From positions 124,380 through 188,379 of the forward strand of contig NZ_BMIK01000010.1 of assembly GCF_014642075.1 (NCBI RefSeq): a stretch of DNA of 64,000 bases, read 5' to 3'. Each line of letters begins with the position of its first letter. Within the stretch, counting starts at the first letter, position 1. This stretch comes from Parapedobacter defluvii. GTDB taxonomy: Bacteria > Bacteroidota > Bacteroidia > Sphingobacteriales > Sphingobacteriaceae. The position numbers were made by a program, and so were the translations under genes. This document shows, one piece after another, positions 25,752 to 35,851 of this stretch. Below the pieces are notes generated by a model. It did not search any database, had not been told where the DNA came from, and was given only the letters and a program-made list of their open reading frames with translations.

Positions 25752-28412
25752 ATGATAAAATACCCTTGCGTGGTGCTTCTCGTTTTTGCCTGCCTGCAAT
25801 CCAGGGCGCAGGATGAACGGAAAGAAGTAGTCACTTTTGAAGATGCTTACAAACGCGTATATCATATCACCCGGCTTAACAGAGAACGCCTCAAAATAGA
25901 TGGAAAATTGGACGAAGATGTATGGCAGGACGACGGTGAATGGTCTGAAAAATTTTCCCAGGTTATTCCTTTTGAACGCGTATACACGGCTTCGTGGACG
26001 CGCATGAAGATTTTCTACGACGATCAGCATATCTACATAGGTGTTTATTGCAAAGATCAGCATCCTGAAACCATGAATGCTTTTATCGGGAACCGGGATG
26101 ACAACAGTAACGGGGACCTGATCAGCATCGCATTTGATACGTATCACGATTACCGAGTGGCTCCGGAATTCAACATCAACTTAGGGGGAAATAAAACAGA
26201 CCTGACGGTTACGGACAAACTTTCGGTAAACCTAAGCTGGAATGCGGTTTGGGAAGGACGGACACACATCAACCTATCGGATTCGAGCTGGACAGCGGAG
26301 CTCCGCATTCCATTCAGCCAACTGAGGTATAACCAGAAGGACACGGATGGAATATGGGGATTGCACGTGAGGCGCATCATCCGCAGGAATAATGAGGTAC
26401 AAAACTGGAGCCTGATTCCCATCAAGAATAACGGACACGTCTTTTCCTTTGGTGAAATGCATGGCTTAACTGACCTGCCCAAACCCCGGGGGGTGGAATT
26501 TATGCCCTATGTGATGGGTAAACATACAGTCGAACCCCAAATACCCCAAAGTCCTTTTCAGAAAGGCCGCCAATGGAACGGAAGCGCAGGTCTGGATGCA
26601 AAAGTAGCCCTGCAGGATTTTACATTGGATCTCACCATCAATCCCGATTATGGCCAGGTGGAGCTGGATCCCTCCGTGATGAACCTATCTGCTTATGAGG
26701 TGTTCTACGACGAAAAAAGACCCTTTTTCCTAGAGGGAAAGCATATCCTGGAATTTGACAACAACACTGAGGGGATGATGTTCTATTCCCGCAGGATCGG
26801 TGCCATGCCCTTCTACCAACCCCAGGGTATAGACAACGTCGAGAATTTTGCCAGCACCCCTACCTTCATCCCCATCATCGGTGCCCTGAAATTAACCGGA
26901 ACAAACCGGAAGGGGCTGACCGTGGGGTTGCTGGAAAGTGTTACCGCCCAAACCTCGTCAAAAGTGATGCGCAACGGGATATACGACCGAGAAGTGACCG
27001 AACCGCTGACTAATTATACCGTTGCGCGGATTCAGAAAAACTGGAATGGAAATACCCTATTGGGGGGTATGGTGACCGCCGTAAACCGGAATCTGACAAA
27101 AAAGCATCTCCAGGATGCCATGATCGGCAACGCATTCACGGCAGGCGTGGATGTAACCCAATATTTCGCAAACCGCCTTTATTACATCGATGCGAAAGGC
27201 ATGTTCAGTACCCTGCATGGGTCGCCGGAAGCTTTGTTAAAAACGAAAACAAATGCGGTACACTATTTCCACCGGGAGTCCGGAGCCGGCTATCTGAACC
27301 TTAATCTGGATAGCCGCTCGATGCATGGAACCGGTGGTTATGTAAAAGTGGGGAAAAAAGGTAACGCGCAATGGAACTTCTCCCAGTTATTCAGTTGGTC
27401 ATCACCCGGATTTGACCTCAACGACGTGGGATACATGAGGCAATCGGACTATAAGCTGAACGAAACGGAAATTGCTTTCCGGAAAACCGATCCCTGGGGT
27501 CCGTTCCGATTTGCAGGAATCAACCTGACCCAGAAAAATATCTGGAATTACGGCGGTGACGCAATCAACAACGATGTGGCCATCCGTTGGCGTAGCTTGA
27601 GCATAAAACACCGGATCGAGATGGATGTGAAGGAAACCTTCAGTTGGAATACTGTGGATAGCCGCCGACTACGGGGAGGACCGGATATGCGGTATAACGC
27701 AAACTTCGAAACCAATATCAGCGTAAACTCTGACCGGGCAAAACGGGTGGTGTATAAACTGATTTATGACGGCCGGCATTACCTGGCCGAGGAAACGGGG
27801 TATAACCAGGTACATCCGAGCTTGATTTTCCGCATTGGAAACCACATGCGCCTGACCGGACAATTTGATTATGCCTGGAATGCCGATAACCTGCAATACG
27901 TAAGCAGCGTACAGCCGCCTGCCGATACGGATGGTCAAACGGAATATGTGATGGGCCGGATGAAGCAGAAAACGTATGGGGTGACCGTGAATATACAGGT
28001 CAATGTCACGCCGGATATCTCGATCCAATACTATGGTTCTCCGTTTACGTCGGTGGCAAAATACGACAACTTCAAACTAGCGGCTGATACACGGTCACGT
28101 AGCTATTCCAACCGATTCTATCGGATTGCCGACAATGACATCAGTTTGAACGATGGCCATTATTTTGTCGATGGCAGTAATGGCCAGCTATCGTTTAAAA
28201 ATCCGGATTTCAGTTTCAATGAACTCCGTTCCAACCTAGTTGCCCGCTGGGAATACCTTCCCGGTTCGACGCTTTACCTGGTATGGCAGCACAACCGATC
28301 TTATCAGGACATTATCTATCACCCCGGGTGGGAAAGCAACCTGGACCGGATGTTCGGACTGCCGGCCACGAACACGTTCATGATAAAAATCAACTATTGG
28401 TTTAACCGCTGA
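25752..28412 (+). CDS. CBM9-like / DUF5916 outer-membrane protein
   Basis: 886 residues. A signal peptide (VVLLVFACLQSRAQ) is followed by a carbohydrate-binding family 9-like sandwich at about 40-220 (LKIDGKLDEDVWQDDGEW, FYDDQHIYIGVYCKD). A long DUF5916 beta-barrel-like region continues to the C-terminus, with FYDEKRPFFLEGKHIL as a typical family block and a final aromatic residue pattern (INYWFNR). These proteins are abundant in Bacteroidota outer membranes, and their role is not established. It converges on the UbiD gene with 16 bases between the stops. Confidence 0.87.
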   Translation: MIKYPCVVLLVFACLQSRAQDERKEVVTFEDAYKRVYHITRLNRERLKIDGKLDEDVWQDDGEWSEKFSQVIPFERVYTASWTRMKIFYDDQHIYIGVYCKDQHPETMNAFIGNRDDNSNGDLISIAFDTYHDYRVAPEFNINLGGNKTDLTVTDKLSVNLSWNAVWEGRTHINLSDSSWTAELRIPFSQLRYNQKDTDGIWGLHVRRIIRRNNEVQNWSLIPIKNNGHVFSFGEMHGLTDLPKPRGVEFMPYVMGKHTVEPQIPQSPFQKGRQWNGSAGLDAKVALQDFTLDLTINPDYGQVELDPSVMNLSAYEVFYDEKRPFFLEGKHILEFDNNTEGMMFYSRRIGAMPFYQPQGIDNVENFASTPTFIPIIGALKLTGTNRKGLTVGLLESVTAQTSSKVMRNGIYDREVTEPLTNYTVARIQKNWNGNTLLGGMVTAVNRNLTKKHLQDAMIGNAFTAGVDVTQYFANRLYYIDAKGMFSTLHGSPEALLKTKTNAVHYFHRESGAGYLNLNLDSRSMHGTGGYVKVGKKGNAQWNFSQLFSWSSPGFDLNDVGYMRQSDYKLNETEIAFRKTDPWGPFRFAGINLTQKNIWNYGGDAINNDVAIRWRSLSIKHRIEMDVKETFSWNTVDSRRLRGGPDMRYNANFETNISVNSDRAKRVVYKLIYDGRHYLAEETGYNQVHPSLIFRIGNHMRLTGQFDYAWNADNLQYVSSVQPPADTDGQTEYVMGRMKQKTYGVTVNIQVNVTPDISIQYYGSPFTSVAKYDNFKLAADTRSRSYSNRFYRIADNDISLNDGHYFVDGSNGQLSFKNPDFSFNELRSNLVARWEYLPGSTLYLVWQHNRSYQDIIYHPGWESNLDRMFGLPATNTFMIKINYWFNR

Positions 28413-28428
28413 TGAGGATGACGGTTTC

Positions 28429-30267
28429 TCAAATAATCCCGTGCAGCGGCCCGCCAGCCGCTCCCAAAGCGTCCACCCGTTTTTCCACATCGGGATCTTT
28501 GATCAATTCGGGTGCATGATGGGGCTTTTTGCGCGCATCGATGATCAGTGGTCCACGGCACCCCCAATGTTTGTGTTGAATAAAGCTTCCTACGCCATGA
28601 ATGTCGTGGGAAGGGTTGCTTCGGGTAAAGGCAATCCAGACTAAGTTGTTTACACCGGCAGCCGTAAACGCCGCATCGTCGCACAGCACCATCAAAGCGA
28701 TGCCCGATAAATCCTGGTTTTCAATCTCCCAGCACCAAGTTTCAATGCGTTCCGTTTCAGTTGCGTCATCAGCATAGGAAGGTGCTTCGACGGCCAGGAT
28801 ACCCGGCAATGCAAGCTTACCGGCAGCAAATGGCCGGGGTAGCTCGAAACCTCCGGGCAACTCACTCCATAGCGTACGCTTCGCCCCACCCGCAGCGGCA
28901 AATACCACTTTAGAACCCGCGTTCAGCCCATCACCCGAATAATCCAGTGTATCGATGGTGGTCCGGGTATGGAAATGCAGGTCGCGGCTGAAATCCATCC
29001 GCTCAAATATGTGCTTCAGGAAGCCCGGGATATCGTGTATATTGAGTTGCGGATCGTCTTCGTATGCGGCGATAAAAAGGTATTTGGCAAGGCTCAATTG
29101 ATTCTTGCCCAATATCTGATTGGCAATGGTAAGAATTTCCTGCGGCCGGTCGGTTTTGAGATAAGGGGTATAGCGCTCGCTTCCAACGGCAAAAAGCAGT
29201 GGGTGCACACCCGCCGCGTCTACAGCATGAACGGCATGGAGGCCATTTATTTCCTGTGGAATGGCCGAACCGGTAATCTCGTGGATCAACGCACCGAAAC
29301 TGGTATCCTCCTGCGGTGGCCGCCCTACTACGGTAAACGACCAGATCGGATTGGGACGGTGGTACACCTTATGCACGTGCATCAACGGAAAGGGATGGAT
29401 CAGGCTGTAATACCCCAAATGATCCCCAAAAGGACCTTCGGGCTTGTTTTCCTGTGGATAGACGGTTCCCGTGATTACAAAATCAGCATCCGCGGAAATA
29501 CAGAATCCTTCGTCGTCGTAAAAATACCGGAAACGCCTGTTACCCAATGCACCGGCAAATGTCAGCTCGGATAATCCTTCAGGTAGTGGCATCACTGCCG
29601 ATAATGCATGTGACGGAGGGCCACCTACGAAAATGCTTACTTTTAAAGGTCGCCCCAGTGCATTGGCCTTGGTCTGGTGCACGCCAATACCCCGGTGGAG
29701 TTGGTAGTGGAGGCCGACTTCGGTATCGGTCATGTAATCATTCCCCGCCAACTGAATGCGGTACATGCCCAGATTGGCATGCATGACACCGGGTTTAGTC
29801 GCGTCTTCGGTATATACCTGCGGCATGGTCACGAAAGGACCACCATCCATCGGCCAGTTAACAATCTGCGGCAAATGGCTGATACGGGTCGTATTGTGCA
29901 GGATCGGTGCTCCGCTTTTCTTCTTCCAGGGAAGTGCAGACAGTGCGGTGGATGCCACATGGGCATAACGCAATGGCTTTTTCAGCGCCCGCACGGGATC
30001 GGACTTGACGTCTACCAGTACCTTGATCTTATCCAGGGTATCGCGGAACATAAAACGTGACCGCTCCAACGTGCCGAATAGGTTGGAAACCGCCGGAAAT
30101 GGGCTGCCTTTGATGTTTTCAAACAGCAATGCCGGTCCCTGTGCGTCGTATACACGCATATGGATGGCTGCCATTTCCAAATACGGGTCTACCTCCTGGC
30201 GGATACGGATCAAGTGTTTGTGACGCTCCAGGTCGCTAACGCATTCGGCAAGGCTCGTATATCCCAT
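28429..30267 (-). CDS. UbiD family decarboxylase
   Basis: 612 residues. UbiD enzymes use prenylated FMN to decarboxylate aromatic or alpha,beta-unsaturated acids. Family features include the N-terminal LIRIRQEVDPYLEMAAI, the block GRPPQEDTSFGALIHEITG near the middle, and the C-terminal DARKKP. The length of about 600 matches the group often annotated as menaquinone biosynthesis decarboxylase in Bacteroidota. In this genome it may act in menaquinone synthesis, but no ubiX flavin prenyltransferase is in the window. It is monocistronic, with a good phylum-type promoter at 30287-30316. Confidence 0.9.
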   Translation of the reverse strand: MGYTSLAECVSDLERHKHLIRIRQEVDPYLEMAAIHMRVYDAQGPALLFENIKGSPFPAVSNLFGTLERSRFMFRDTLDKIKVLVDVKSDPVRALKKPLRYAHVASTALSALPWKKKSGAPILHNTTRISHLPQIVNWPMDGGPFVTMPQVYTEDATKPGVMHANLGMYRIQLAGNDYMTDTEVGLHYQLHRGIGVHQTKANALGRPLKVSIFVGGPPSHALSAVMPLPEGLSELTFAGALGNRRFRYFYDDEGFCISADADFVITGTVYPQENKPEGPFGDHLGYYSLIHPFPLMHVHKVYHRPNPIWSFTVVGRPPQEDTSFGALIHEITGSAIPQEINGLHAVHAVDAAGVHPLLFAVGSERYTPYLKTDRPQEILTIANQILGKNQLSLAKYLFIAAYEDDPQLNIHDIPGFLKHIFERMDFSRDLHFHTRTTIDTLDYSGDGLNAGSKVVFAAAGGAKRTLWSELPGGFELPRPFAAGKLALPGILAVEAPSYADDATETERIETWCWEIENQDLSGIALMVLCDDAAFTAAGVNNLVWIAFTRSNPSHDIHGVGSFIQHKHWGCRGPLIIDARKKPHHAPELIKDPDVEKRVDALGAAGGPLHGII

Positions 30268-30286
30268 ATTGTTTGCTATTATTGGA

Positions 30287-30316
30287 CAAAGATAGCCGAT
30301 CCGTGTACTTAATCAA
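30287..30316 (-). promoter_or_regulatory. Bacteroidota-type promoter of the ubiD-family gene
   Basis: On the minus strand TTG (30314-30316) is separated by 19 bases from TATCTTTG (30287-30294), matching TTG-N19/20-TAnnTTTG. The start codon at 30267 follows after 19 bases. Confidence 0.62.
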
Positions 30317-30367
30317 TCCAATTTGTTAAATTCGCCACGGAAACAGGAAAAGAGAAGATAGATACCG

Positions 30368-33300
30368 ATGCAACTCACCAAGCTTGAGATAAAGGGTTTC
30401 AAAAGTTTCGGCGATAAAATAACCATCCATTTCAACGAAGGGGTCACCGCCATCGTGGGGCCAAATGGATGCGGAAAATCCAATGTAGTGGATGCAATCC
30501 GCTGGGTGCTGGGTGAGCAGAGTACCCGCATGCTGCGTTCGGAAAAGATGGAAAATATCATCTTCAACGGCACCAAAAACCGTAAAGCGGCCAACCTTGC
30601 CGAAGTATCGCTCTCGTTTGACAACACCAAGAACATCCTGCCCACGGAGTTTTCTCAGGTAACCATCACACGGAAACTCTACCGAAGCGGCGAAAGCGAG
30701 TACCGGCTCAACGATGTAAAATGCCGGCTCAAAGATATTACCGACCTCTTTCTGGACACCGGTATCGGCGCCGATACATATTCCATTATCGAGCTTAAAA
30801 TGATCGATGAAATCATCAACAACAAGGAAAATTCGCGCCGGAACCTGTTTGAAGAGGCTTCGGGTATTTCCAAGTACAAAGTCCGCAAGAAACAGACCCT
30901 CGGCAAACTGAAAGATACGGAAAGTGATTTGGAGCGGGTGGATGACCTCCTGTTCGAAATTGAAAAAAACCTAAAAACACTGGAAAACCAGGCCAAAAAG
31001 ACCGAACGGTACTACCGCCTCAAAGAACAGTATAAAACACTCAGCATCGCGCTGGCTTCCTACCGCATCGCCCACTTCAGTGAATCGCTGGCCAAGATCG
31101 AGGAACAGGAGCTGGCACAACGTACGGAACAGACACGCATAAATACAGAAATCGCTACGTTGGAGGCGCAGCTTCAACAGCTAAAACAGGAAAGCCTGGC
31201 CAAGGAGAAAAACCTAGCCACCCAGCAGAAAGCAACCAACGAATACGTCGCAAAAATACGTGCCTACGAGAGTGATAAAAAGGTCAAAAACGAGCAGCTA
31301 CGGAACCTGCAGGACAAAGAGATCCGCCTGACTAATGAGCTCACTCAGGACAAACAGCAGCTCAACCACGCGTTATACAACATCAAGCGGCTCAACGAAG
31401 AGCAGCTCGTGGAACAGACCAAGTTGGATGGCATTGCCGCGACACTGCAACGACAAAAGGGAGAAGTGGATGAACTCCGCGGCCAACAGCAAACCGCAAA
31501 AAATAAATTGGATGCCACCGTACGCCAACAAAACGAGTTGCAGAACGAAATCTACAAGCTCGAAAAGGAAATTGCCGTGCTGCGTATACAGCACGATGCA
31601 CTGGAACAGGAAAGCGTCCGGAACATAACGGATGCCGAATCAAAGGCTTCGGAACTTGACCAGTTCAACGCATTGGTTGATCAGTTGGAAGGACAAATAG
31701 AAGCACTGCAAACAGAATACGATGCCACGGTGCAATCGGAAAGCGAACTCCAACAGCAAATTACCGATACGGAAACGGCCATCCAAGTGCTTAAGGATGA
31801 ACTGATCCGGGACAACCGGCAGCTCGACGCGAAGCAGAACGAATACAACCTGACGAAGTCATTGGTCGACAACCTCGAAGGTTTCCCGGAATCCATCCGC
31901 TTCCTCCGTAAAAATGCGGGGTGGAAAAAGCAATATCCGTTGTTTTCAGACATTCTATTTTGTCAGGAAACCTACCGCATCGCCATTGAAAACTACCTAG
32001 AACCTTATATGAATCACTATGTGGTGCAACGTCAGGACGAGGCGGTGCACGCCATCCGGCTGCTCAGCGATGCGGCACGCGGACGGGCCAATTTCTTTGT
32101 ACTTGACGCCCTTGGCGATATACCGGCACCCAATAGCATTCCTTCAATCGACGACCGGCTGACCCCCGCATTGGATATCATCAGCGTGGAAGCGCAATAC
32201 CTCCCCCTGTGCCGCCGATTACTGCATAACGTGTTTCTGCTCCAGACAGACGACGAAAAGACGCTGGAAAGCAGTCTGCCCACCGAAGACATCGTCATCC
32301 TGCACAAAAGTGGCAAATTCAGTAAAAACAGGGTCGGCATGGCCGGCGGATCCGTGGGTCTGTTCGAAGGGAAACGCATCGGACGTGCCAAGAACCTTGA
32401 AAACTTGGCCAAGGAAATCAAATCGCTGAGCAACCAGATCGCCATCCGTCAGCAAAAACTGGATGACGACACCCAGCGATTGGGGAGCCTGAAGGGAAAT
32501 TCACAAAAGACCCGCATAGGGGAATTGGGTCAGCAACTCAACCGGCTCAACAACGAGCTTGTGTCTGTAAAAACCAAGCAGGAACAATACCAGGCATTCA
32601 TCGCCAACAGCCAGAACCGTAAGCAGGATATCGAGCAGAAAATGGCTGCTATTACCCGTGAGCTCAAAGAGGCAGAACCGCGGTTGGAGACCTTACAAGT
32701 TGATAAGGAAAAACAAGGCACCGTATTGCAGGAAATGCAACATGCATTCCAGGAACTTTCCGAAGTACTCACGGAAAAATCATCGGCCTATAACCAAGAA
32801 AACATACGCTTTCACCAGCAACAGAACAAGGTATCCGGGATTGATAAGGATCTTGAATACCGGGAAAGCTTACGGGAGACCTATGAAACCCGGATTGCTA
32901 AAAATATGGCGGAATACGAACAGGTACAAGCGGATATCAAGGATACGCTTCAACATGTCGATGATTCGGATGAGGATCTGATTGCCATGTATGCACAGAA
33001 AGAAGCCTATGAAAAGGGCTTGCAGGACGTAGAAGAAGACTACTATGCTTCCCGCGGTAAAATCAATGAAACCGAGGAACAGATTACCCGGTTGCGTCGC
33101 CAGAAAGAACAGGTCGACTTTTTATTCGACGAGCTGCGTGACAAAAAGACCAATTTAAAATTAGATCTTAATGCGCTCAAAGAGCGGCTATCGGTTGAAT
33201 TCTCCATCGATATCACCGAATTGATGTCGAACCATACGGAAGAAAGCAACACCGGCTTGCAACAGCCCGAAGAAGACGAAGAAACGCTGCGGTTTAAAAC

Positions 33301-33934
33301 GGAAAAACTACGGAGGCAACTGGACGAATTCGGCACCATCAATCCGATGGCAATGGAAGCCTACCAGGAGATGAACGAGCGCTATACCTTTATCGTCAAG
33401 GAAAAACAGGACCTGCTGGATGCCAAAAACTCACTCCTGGAAACGATTCAGGAAATCGACGATACCGCACGGGAAAAGTTCATGGAAGCGTTTACCAAGG
33501 TACGCGAGAATTTCATCACGGTATTCCGCTCGTTGTTCAATGAAGAAGATACATGCGATTTAATACTCAGCAATCCGGAAAGCCCGCTGGAATCCGACAT
33601 CGACATCATGGCCCGGCCCAAAGGCAAACGGCCGCTTTCCATCAATCAGCTTTCCGGAGGTGAAAAGACGCTGACATCCACCGCGCTCTTGTTTTCGCTG
33701 TATCTGTTAAAGCCAGCCCCCTTCTGCATCTTTGACGAAGTAGATGCGCCGCTGGACGATACCAATATTGACAAGTTCAACAACATCATCCGTAAGTTCT
33801 CGGACCAGTCCCAGTTCATCATCGTATCGCACAACAAACGCACCATTGCCAGCACAGACATTATCTACGGGGTAACGATGGTCGAACAAGGTGTATCACG
33901 TGTGGTGGCCGTAGATATGCGGGAAGTCGCATAG
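30368..33934 (+). CDS. smc: Chromosome segregation protein SMC
   Basis: 1188 residues. Walker A is VGPNGCGKSNVVDAIRWVLG, followed by the QST loop. Two coiled coils flank a hinge at about 515-660. The C-terminal head has signature LSGGEKTLTSTALLFSLY and Walker B FCIFDEVDAPLDD. SMC homodimers with ScpA/ScpB condense and segregate the chromosome; scpA and scpB are not in the window. The N-terminus MQLTKLEIKGFKSFGDK is the conserved start. The upstream intergenic region is shared with the divergent ubiD-family gene. Confidence 0.97.
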   Translation: MQLTKLEIKGFKSFGDKITIHFNEGVTAIVGPNGCGKSNVVDAIRWVLGEQSTRMLRSEKMENIIFNGTKNRKAANLAEVSLSFDNTKNILPTEFSQVTITRKLYRSGESEYRLNDVKCRLKDITDLFLDTGIGADTYSIIELKMIDEIINNKENSRRNLFEEASGISKYKVRKKQTLGKLKDTESDLERVDDLLFEIEKNLKTLENQAKKTERYYRLKEQYKTLSIALASYRIAHFSESLAKIEEQELAQRTEQTRINTEIATLEAQLQQLKQESLAKEKNLATQQKATNEYVAKIRAYESDKKVKNEQLRNLQDKEIRLTNELTQDKQQLNHALYNIKRLNEEQLVEQTKLDGIAATLQRQKGEVDELRGQQQTAKNKLDATVRQQNELQNEIYKLEKEIAVLRIQHDALEQESVRNITDAESKASELDQFNALVDQLEGQIEALQTEYDATVQSESELQQQITDTETAIQVLKDELIRDNRQLDAKQNEYNLTKSLVDNLEGFPESIRFLRKNAGWKKQYPLFSDILFCQETYRIAIENYLEPYMNHYVVQRQDEAVHAIRLLSDAARGRANFFVLDALGDIPAPNSIPSIDDRLTPALDIISVEAQYLPLCRRLLHNVFLLQTDDEKTLESSLPTEDIVILHKSGKFSKNRVGMAGGSVGLFEGKRIGRAKNLENLAKEIKSLSNQIAIRQQKLDDDTQRLGSLKGNSQKTRIGELGQQLNRLNNELVSVKTKQEQYQAFIANSQNRKQDIEQKMAAITRELKEAEPRLETLQVDKEKQGTVLQEMQHAFQELSEVLTEKSSAYNQENIRFHQQQNKVSGIDKDLEYRESLRETYETRIAKNMAEYEQVQADIKDTLQHVDDSDEDLIAMYAQKEAYEKGLQDVEEDYYASRGKINETEEQITRLRRQKEQVDFLFDELRDKKTNLKLDLNALKERLSVEFSIDITELMSNHTEESNTGLQQPEEDEETLRFKTEKLRRQLDEFGTINPMAMEAYQEMNERYTFIVKEKQDLLDAKNSLLETIQEIDDTAREKFMEAFTKVRENFITVFRSLFNEEDTCDLILSNPESPLESDIDIMARPKGKRPLSINQLSGGEKTLTSTALLFSLYLLKPAPFCIFDEVDAPLDDTNIDKFNNIIRKFSDQSQFIIVSHNKRTIASTDIIYGVTMVEQGVSRVVAVDMREVA

Positions 33935-33961
33935 CATAAATAGCTTATCGTCCATGTTTTA

Positions 33962-34086
33962 TCAGTTATATCGGTTGGCATAGTCCACCGGCGATAATCC
34001 GGCAATCCGTTTGAAGATATCCCGGAACACCTTCGGGTCTGTATAGCCCCACGTCGTACATGACATCCGCAACCAGCTTGCGACCC
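33962..34086 (-). pseudogene. C-terminal remnant of an AraC-family regulator, frameshifted
   Basis: The minus strand reads KLVADVMYDVG in one frame and, after a run of four Gs at 34047-34050, YTDPKVFRDIFKRIAG and LSPVDYANRYN in the next frame before a TGA at 33962-33964. Together they form the second helix-turn-helix and tail of AraC-type regulators, with one extra base in the G run. No upstream part of the gene survives, since 34092 onwards belongs to another frame. It is a truncated, frameshifted relic. Confidence 0.78.
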
Positions 34087-34091
34087 CATTA

Positions 34092-34529
34092 CTACCTATC
34101 TATCAACCATGAATGGATTTTCGGCAACCAGCTTTCGATGGTACGGCGGTAGCGGGCTAACCGGTCCCAAACCCACCTATTGGGGTCTTTGCCTGCTTCC
34201 CCACAATCAAACACCTGGCACGAACGAAGGAACCTCTTATATAAACCGAATAAAAAGATAATACGAAGTAACTTATTATATTTCAGTAAGAAATATTCAA
34301 AATAAAGATGCCCCCAAATTTCGACGGCAAAAGAGTTATCTCCGATAGCCAATGACGTTCCATACCCTGTTATATAATCTGCCTGTATGGAACCAATCAG
34401 GGAAGCCACTGAGCTCGTGGACTGAACCGCTACAGCATGTTTGAAGGCATCGTTATTTACGATACGCACAAGCCCCTCTTTAAGCTCAACGATTACCTCA
34501 TACCCACCGACTTTGTACCGACGCTCCAT
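34092..34529 (-). CDS. Hypothetical protein
   Basis: 145 residues, starting MERRYKVGGYEVIVELKEG. The N-terminal half is beta-like, a central hydrophobic stretch (FEYFLLKYNKLLRIIFLFGLY) may be amphipathic or a membrane helix, and the C-terminus has DCGEAGKDPNRWVWDRL. I do not recognise the family. It sits beside the AraC remnant in an AT-rich stretch. The dense Trp/Arg C-terminus and the long uninterrupted frame make it plausible as a real gene, though it could be decaying as well. Confidence 0.5.
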   Translation of the reverse strand: MERRYKVGGYEVIVELKEGLVRIVNNDAFKHAVAVQSTSSVASLIGSIQADYITGYGTSLAIGDNSFAVEIWGHLYFEYFLLKYNKLLRIIFLFGLYKRFLRSCQVFDCGEAGKDPNRWVWDRLARYRRTIESWLPKIHSWLIDR

Positions 34530-34780
34530 TCACATGCAAATTGATAGTTTATATAACCTACTTATATATTTGATTTACAATAGTATACAAGTGTAATTTA
34601 ACTTATAATTAAGACGATAATATACCACTTGAGAGGCATGAAAAAATGTCAGCATGTTAATTTGTCTTTTGTCGTAACCATTTATTAACTTCGTATTCCA
34701 GTTTTTTGAAACCCATTTTCAGGGAGTTTGTACTTACTAGGCAAGCCCATCGTATTGTTAACATCAAAAATTTATTCAAT

Positions 34781-34906
34781 ATGGGAAAAGGAGATAAGAA
34801 AACCAAACGGGGCAAAATTGTAAAGGGTACCTATGGCAAAAGAAGGCAAAGTGCCAAGAAGCGGAAAAAGAAATCGGCAGCCGATACTGAGAATGCTGCA
34901 GAATAA
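34781..34906 (+). CDS. 30S ribosomal protein bTHX
   Basis: 41 residues from the ATG at 34781; a longer frame upstream has no family similarity. MGKGDKKTKRGKIVKGTYGK is the diagnostic N-terminus of THX, the small basic protein bound at the top of the 30S head in Thermus and common in Bacteroidota. The Lys/Arg-rich middle is followed by a short acidic tail. It is convergent with rlmB with three bases between the stops. A TTTG-N21-TAACTTCG near-consensus promoter is at 34661-34693. Confidence 0.88.
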   Translation: MGKGDKKTKRGKIVKGTYGKRRQSAKKRKKKSAADTENAAE

Positions 34907-34909
34907 GTC

Positions 34910-35686
34910 TTAGGTTGTCAACCGTTGCCTTACGACTTCGTAAAGGGCAACACCTGTCGACACCGAAACGTTAAGTGATGCGATCGATCCGGCCATGGGA
35001 ATTTTTGCCAGGTGATCGGCTATGCGGATAAGTTCGTCCGAGATGCCGTGTTCTTCCGAGCCCAACACCAATGCGGTTGGCACTGTGTAATCCAGTTGAT
35101 ATAAGTTGTCGGTTGTTTTTTCTGTACATGCTATCAATTGGATTCCCGATTCCTGCAAAAAACGGGCGGTTTTGGCCAAACTGTCTTCCCGGCAAACATT
35201 GATTTTAAACAATGCCCCGGCTGAAGTCTTTATGGCATCCGGGTTAATTTCGGCAGAACCTTTTTTTGGTACGATGAGTGCATGTACACCTGCGCATTCG
35301 ACAGTACGTGCGATAGCACCTATGTTACGTACGTCCGTAACTCCGTCAAGGATGAGCAGCAGCGGCACTTCTCCCCTTTCGTAGATGGACGGTACCAGGT
35401 CTTCCGTCCGCTGATAGGTAATCGGTGAAATGACCGCAATGACTCCTTGGTGATTTTTGCGCGTCATGCGATTAAGTTTTTCGACCGGGACCTGGTGATA
35501 GGTGATGCCGAATTGCTTAAGCACCTGTTTCAGTTCAACGAGCAGTTGACCACTAAGCCCACGCTGAACAAAAATAGATTCAATCTCTTTCCCGCTGTCT
35601 ATGGCTTCGATGACCGCACGTATCCCATATACCTGCTGATTCGCTTCTCTTCTTTCATGACGGTCGTACCGCTGTTGTTGGTGCAT
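34910..35686 (-). CDS. rlmB: 23S rRNA (guanosine-2'-O-)-methyltransferase RlmB
   Basis: 258 residues. The N-terminal substrate-binding domain (QQVYGIRAVIEAIDSGKEIE) precedes the SpoU/TrmH trefoil-knot methyltransferase, with motifs LDGVTDVRNIGAIARTVEC, VLGSEEHGISDEL and SIASLNVSVSTGVALYE. RlmB methylates G2251 (E. coli numbering) of 23S rRNA. TrmH-family proteins are hard to separate, but the N-terminal domain and the HQGV motif favour RlmB. The gene converges on bTHX. Confidence 0.92.
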   Translation of the reverse strand: MHQQQRYDRHERREANQQVYGIRAVIEAIDSGKEIESIFVQRGLSGQLLVELKQVLKQFGITYHQVPVEKLNRMTRKNHQGVIAVISPITYQRTEDLVPSIYERGEVPLLLILDGVTDVRNIGAIARTVECAGVHALIVPKKGSAEINPDAIKTSAGALFKINVCREDSLAKTARFLQESGIQLIACTEKTTDNLYQLDYTVPTALVLGSEEHGISDELIRIADHLAKIPMAGSIASLNVSVSTGVALYEVVRQRLTT

Positions 35687-35851
35687 GCTTATTTATTGAA
35701 TTTGTGGGCGCAAGTTACGGATATTATACCAATTTAGCCGGTATCATTAGACCACGAAACGTATCACAATAGTGGCGGGGTGTAACTCCTTGCTATTTGG
35801 CAAATTAAAACGGCATCCCATTCGATTCCGCATCGGTTGAAAGTATTACTA

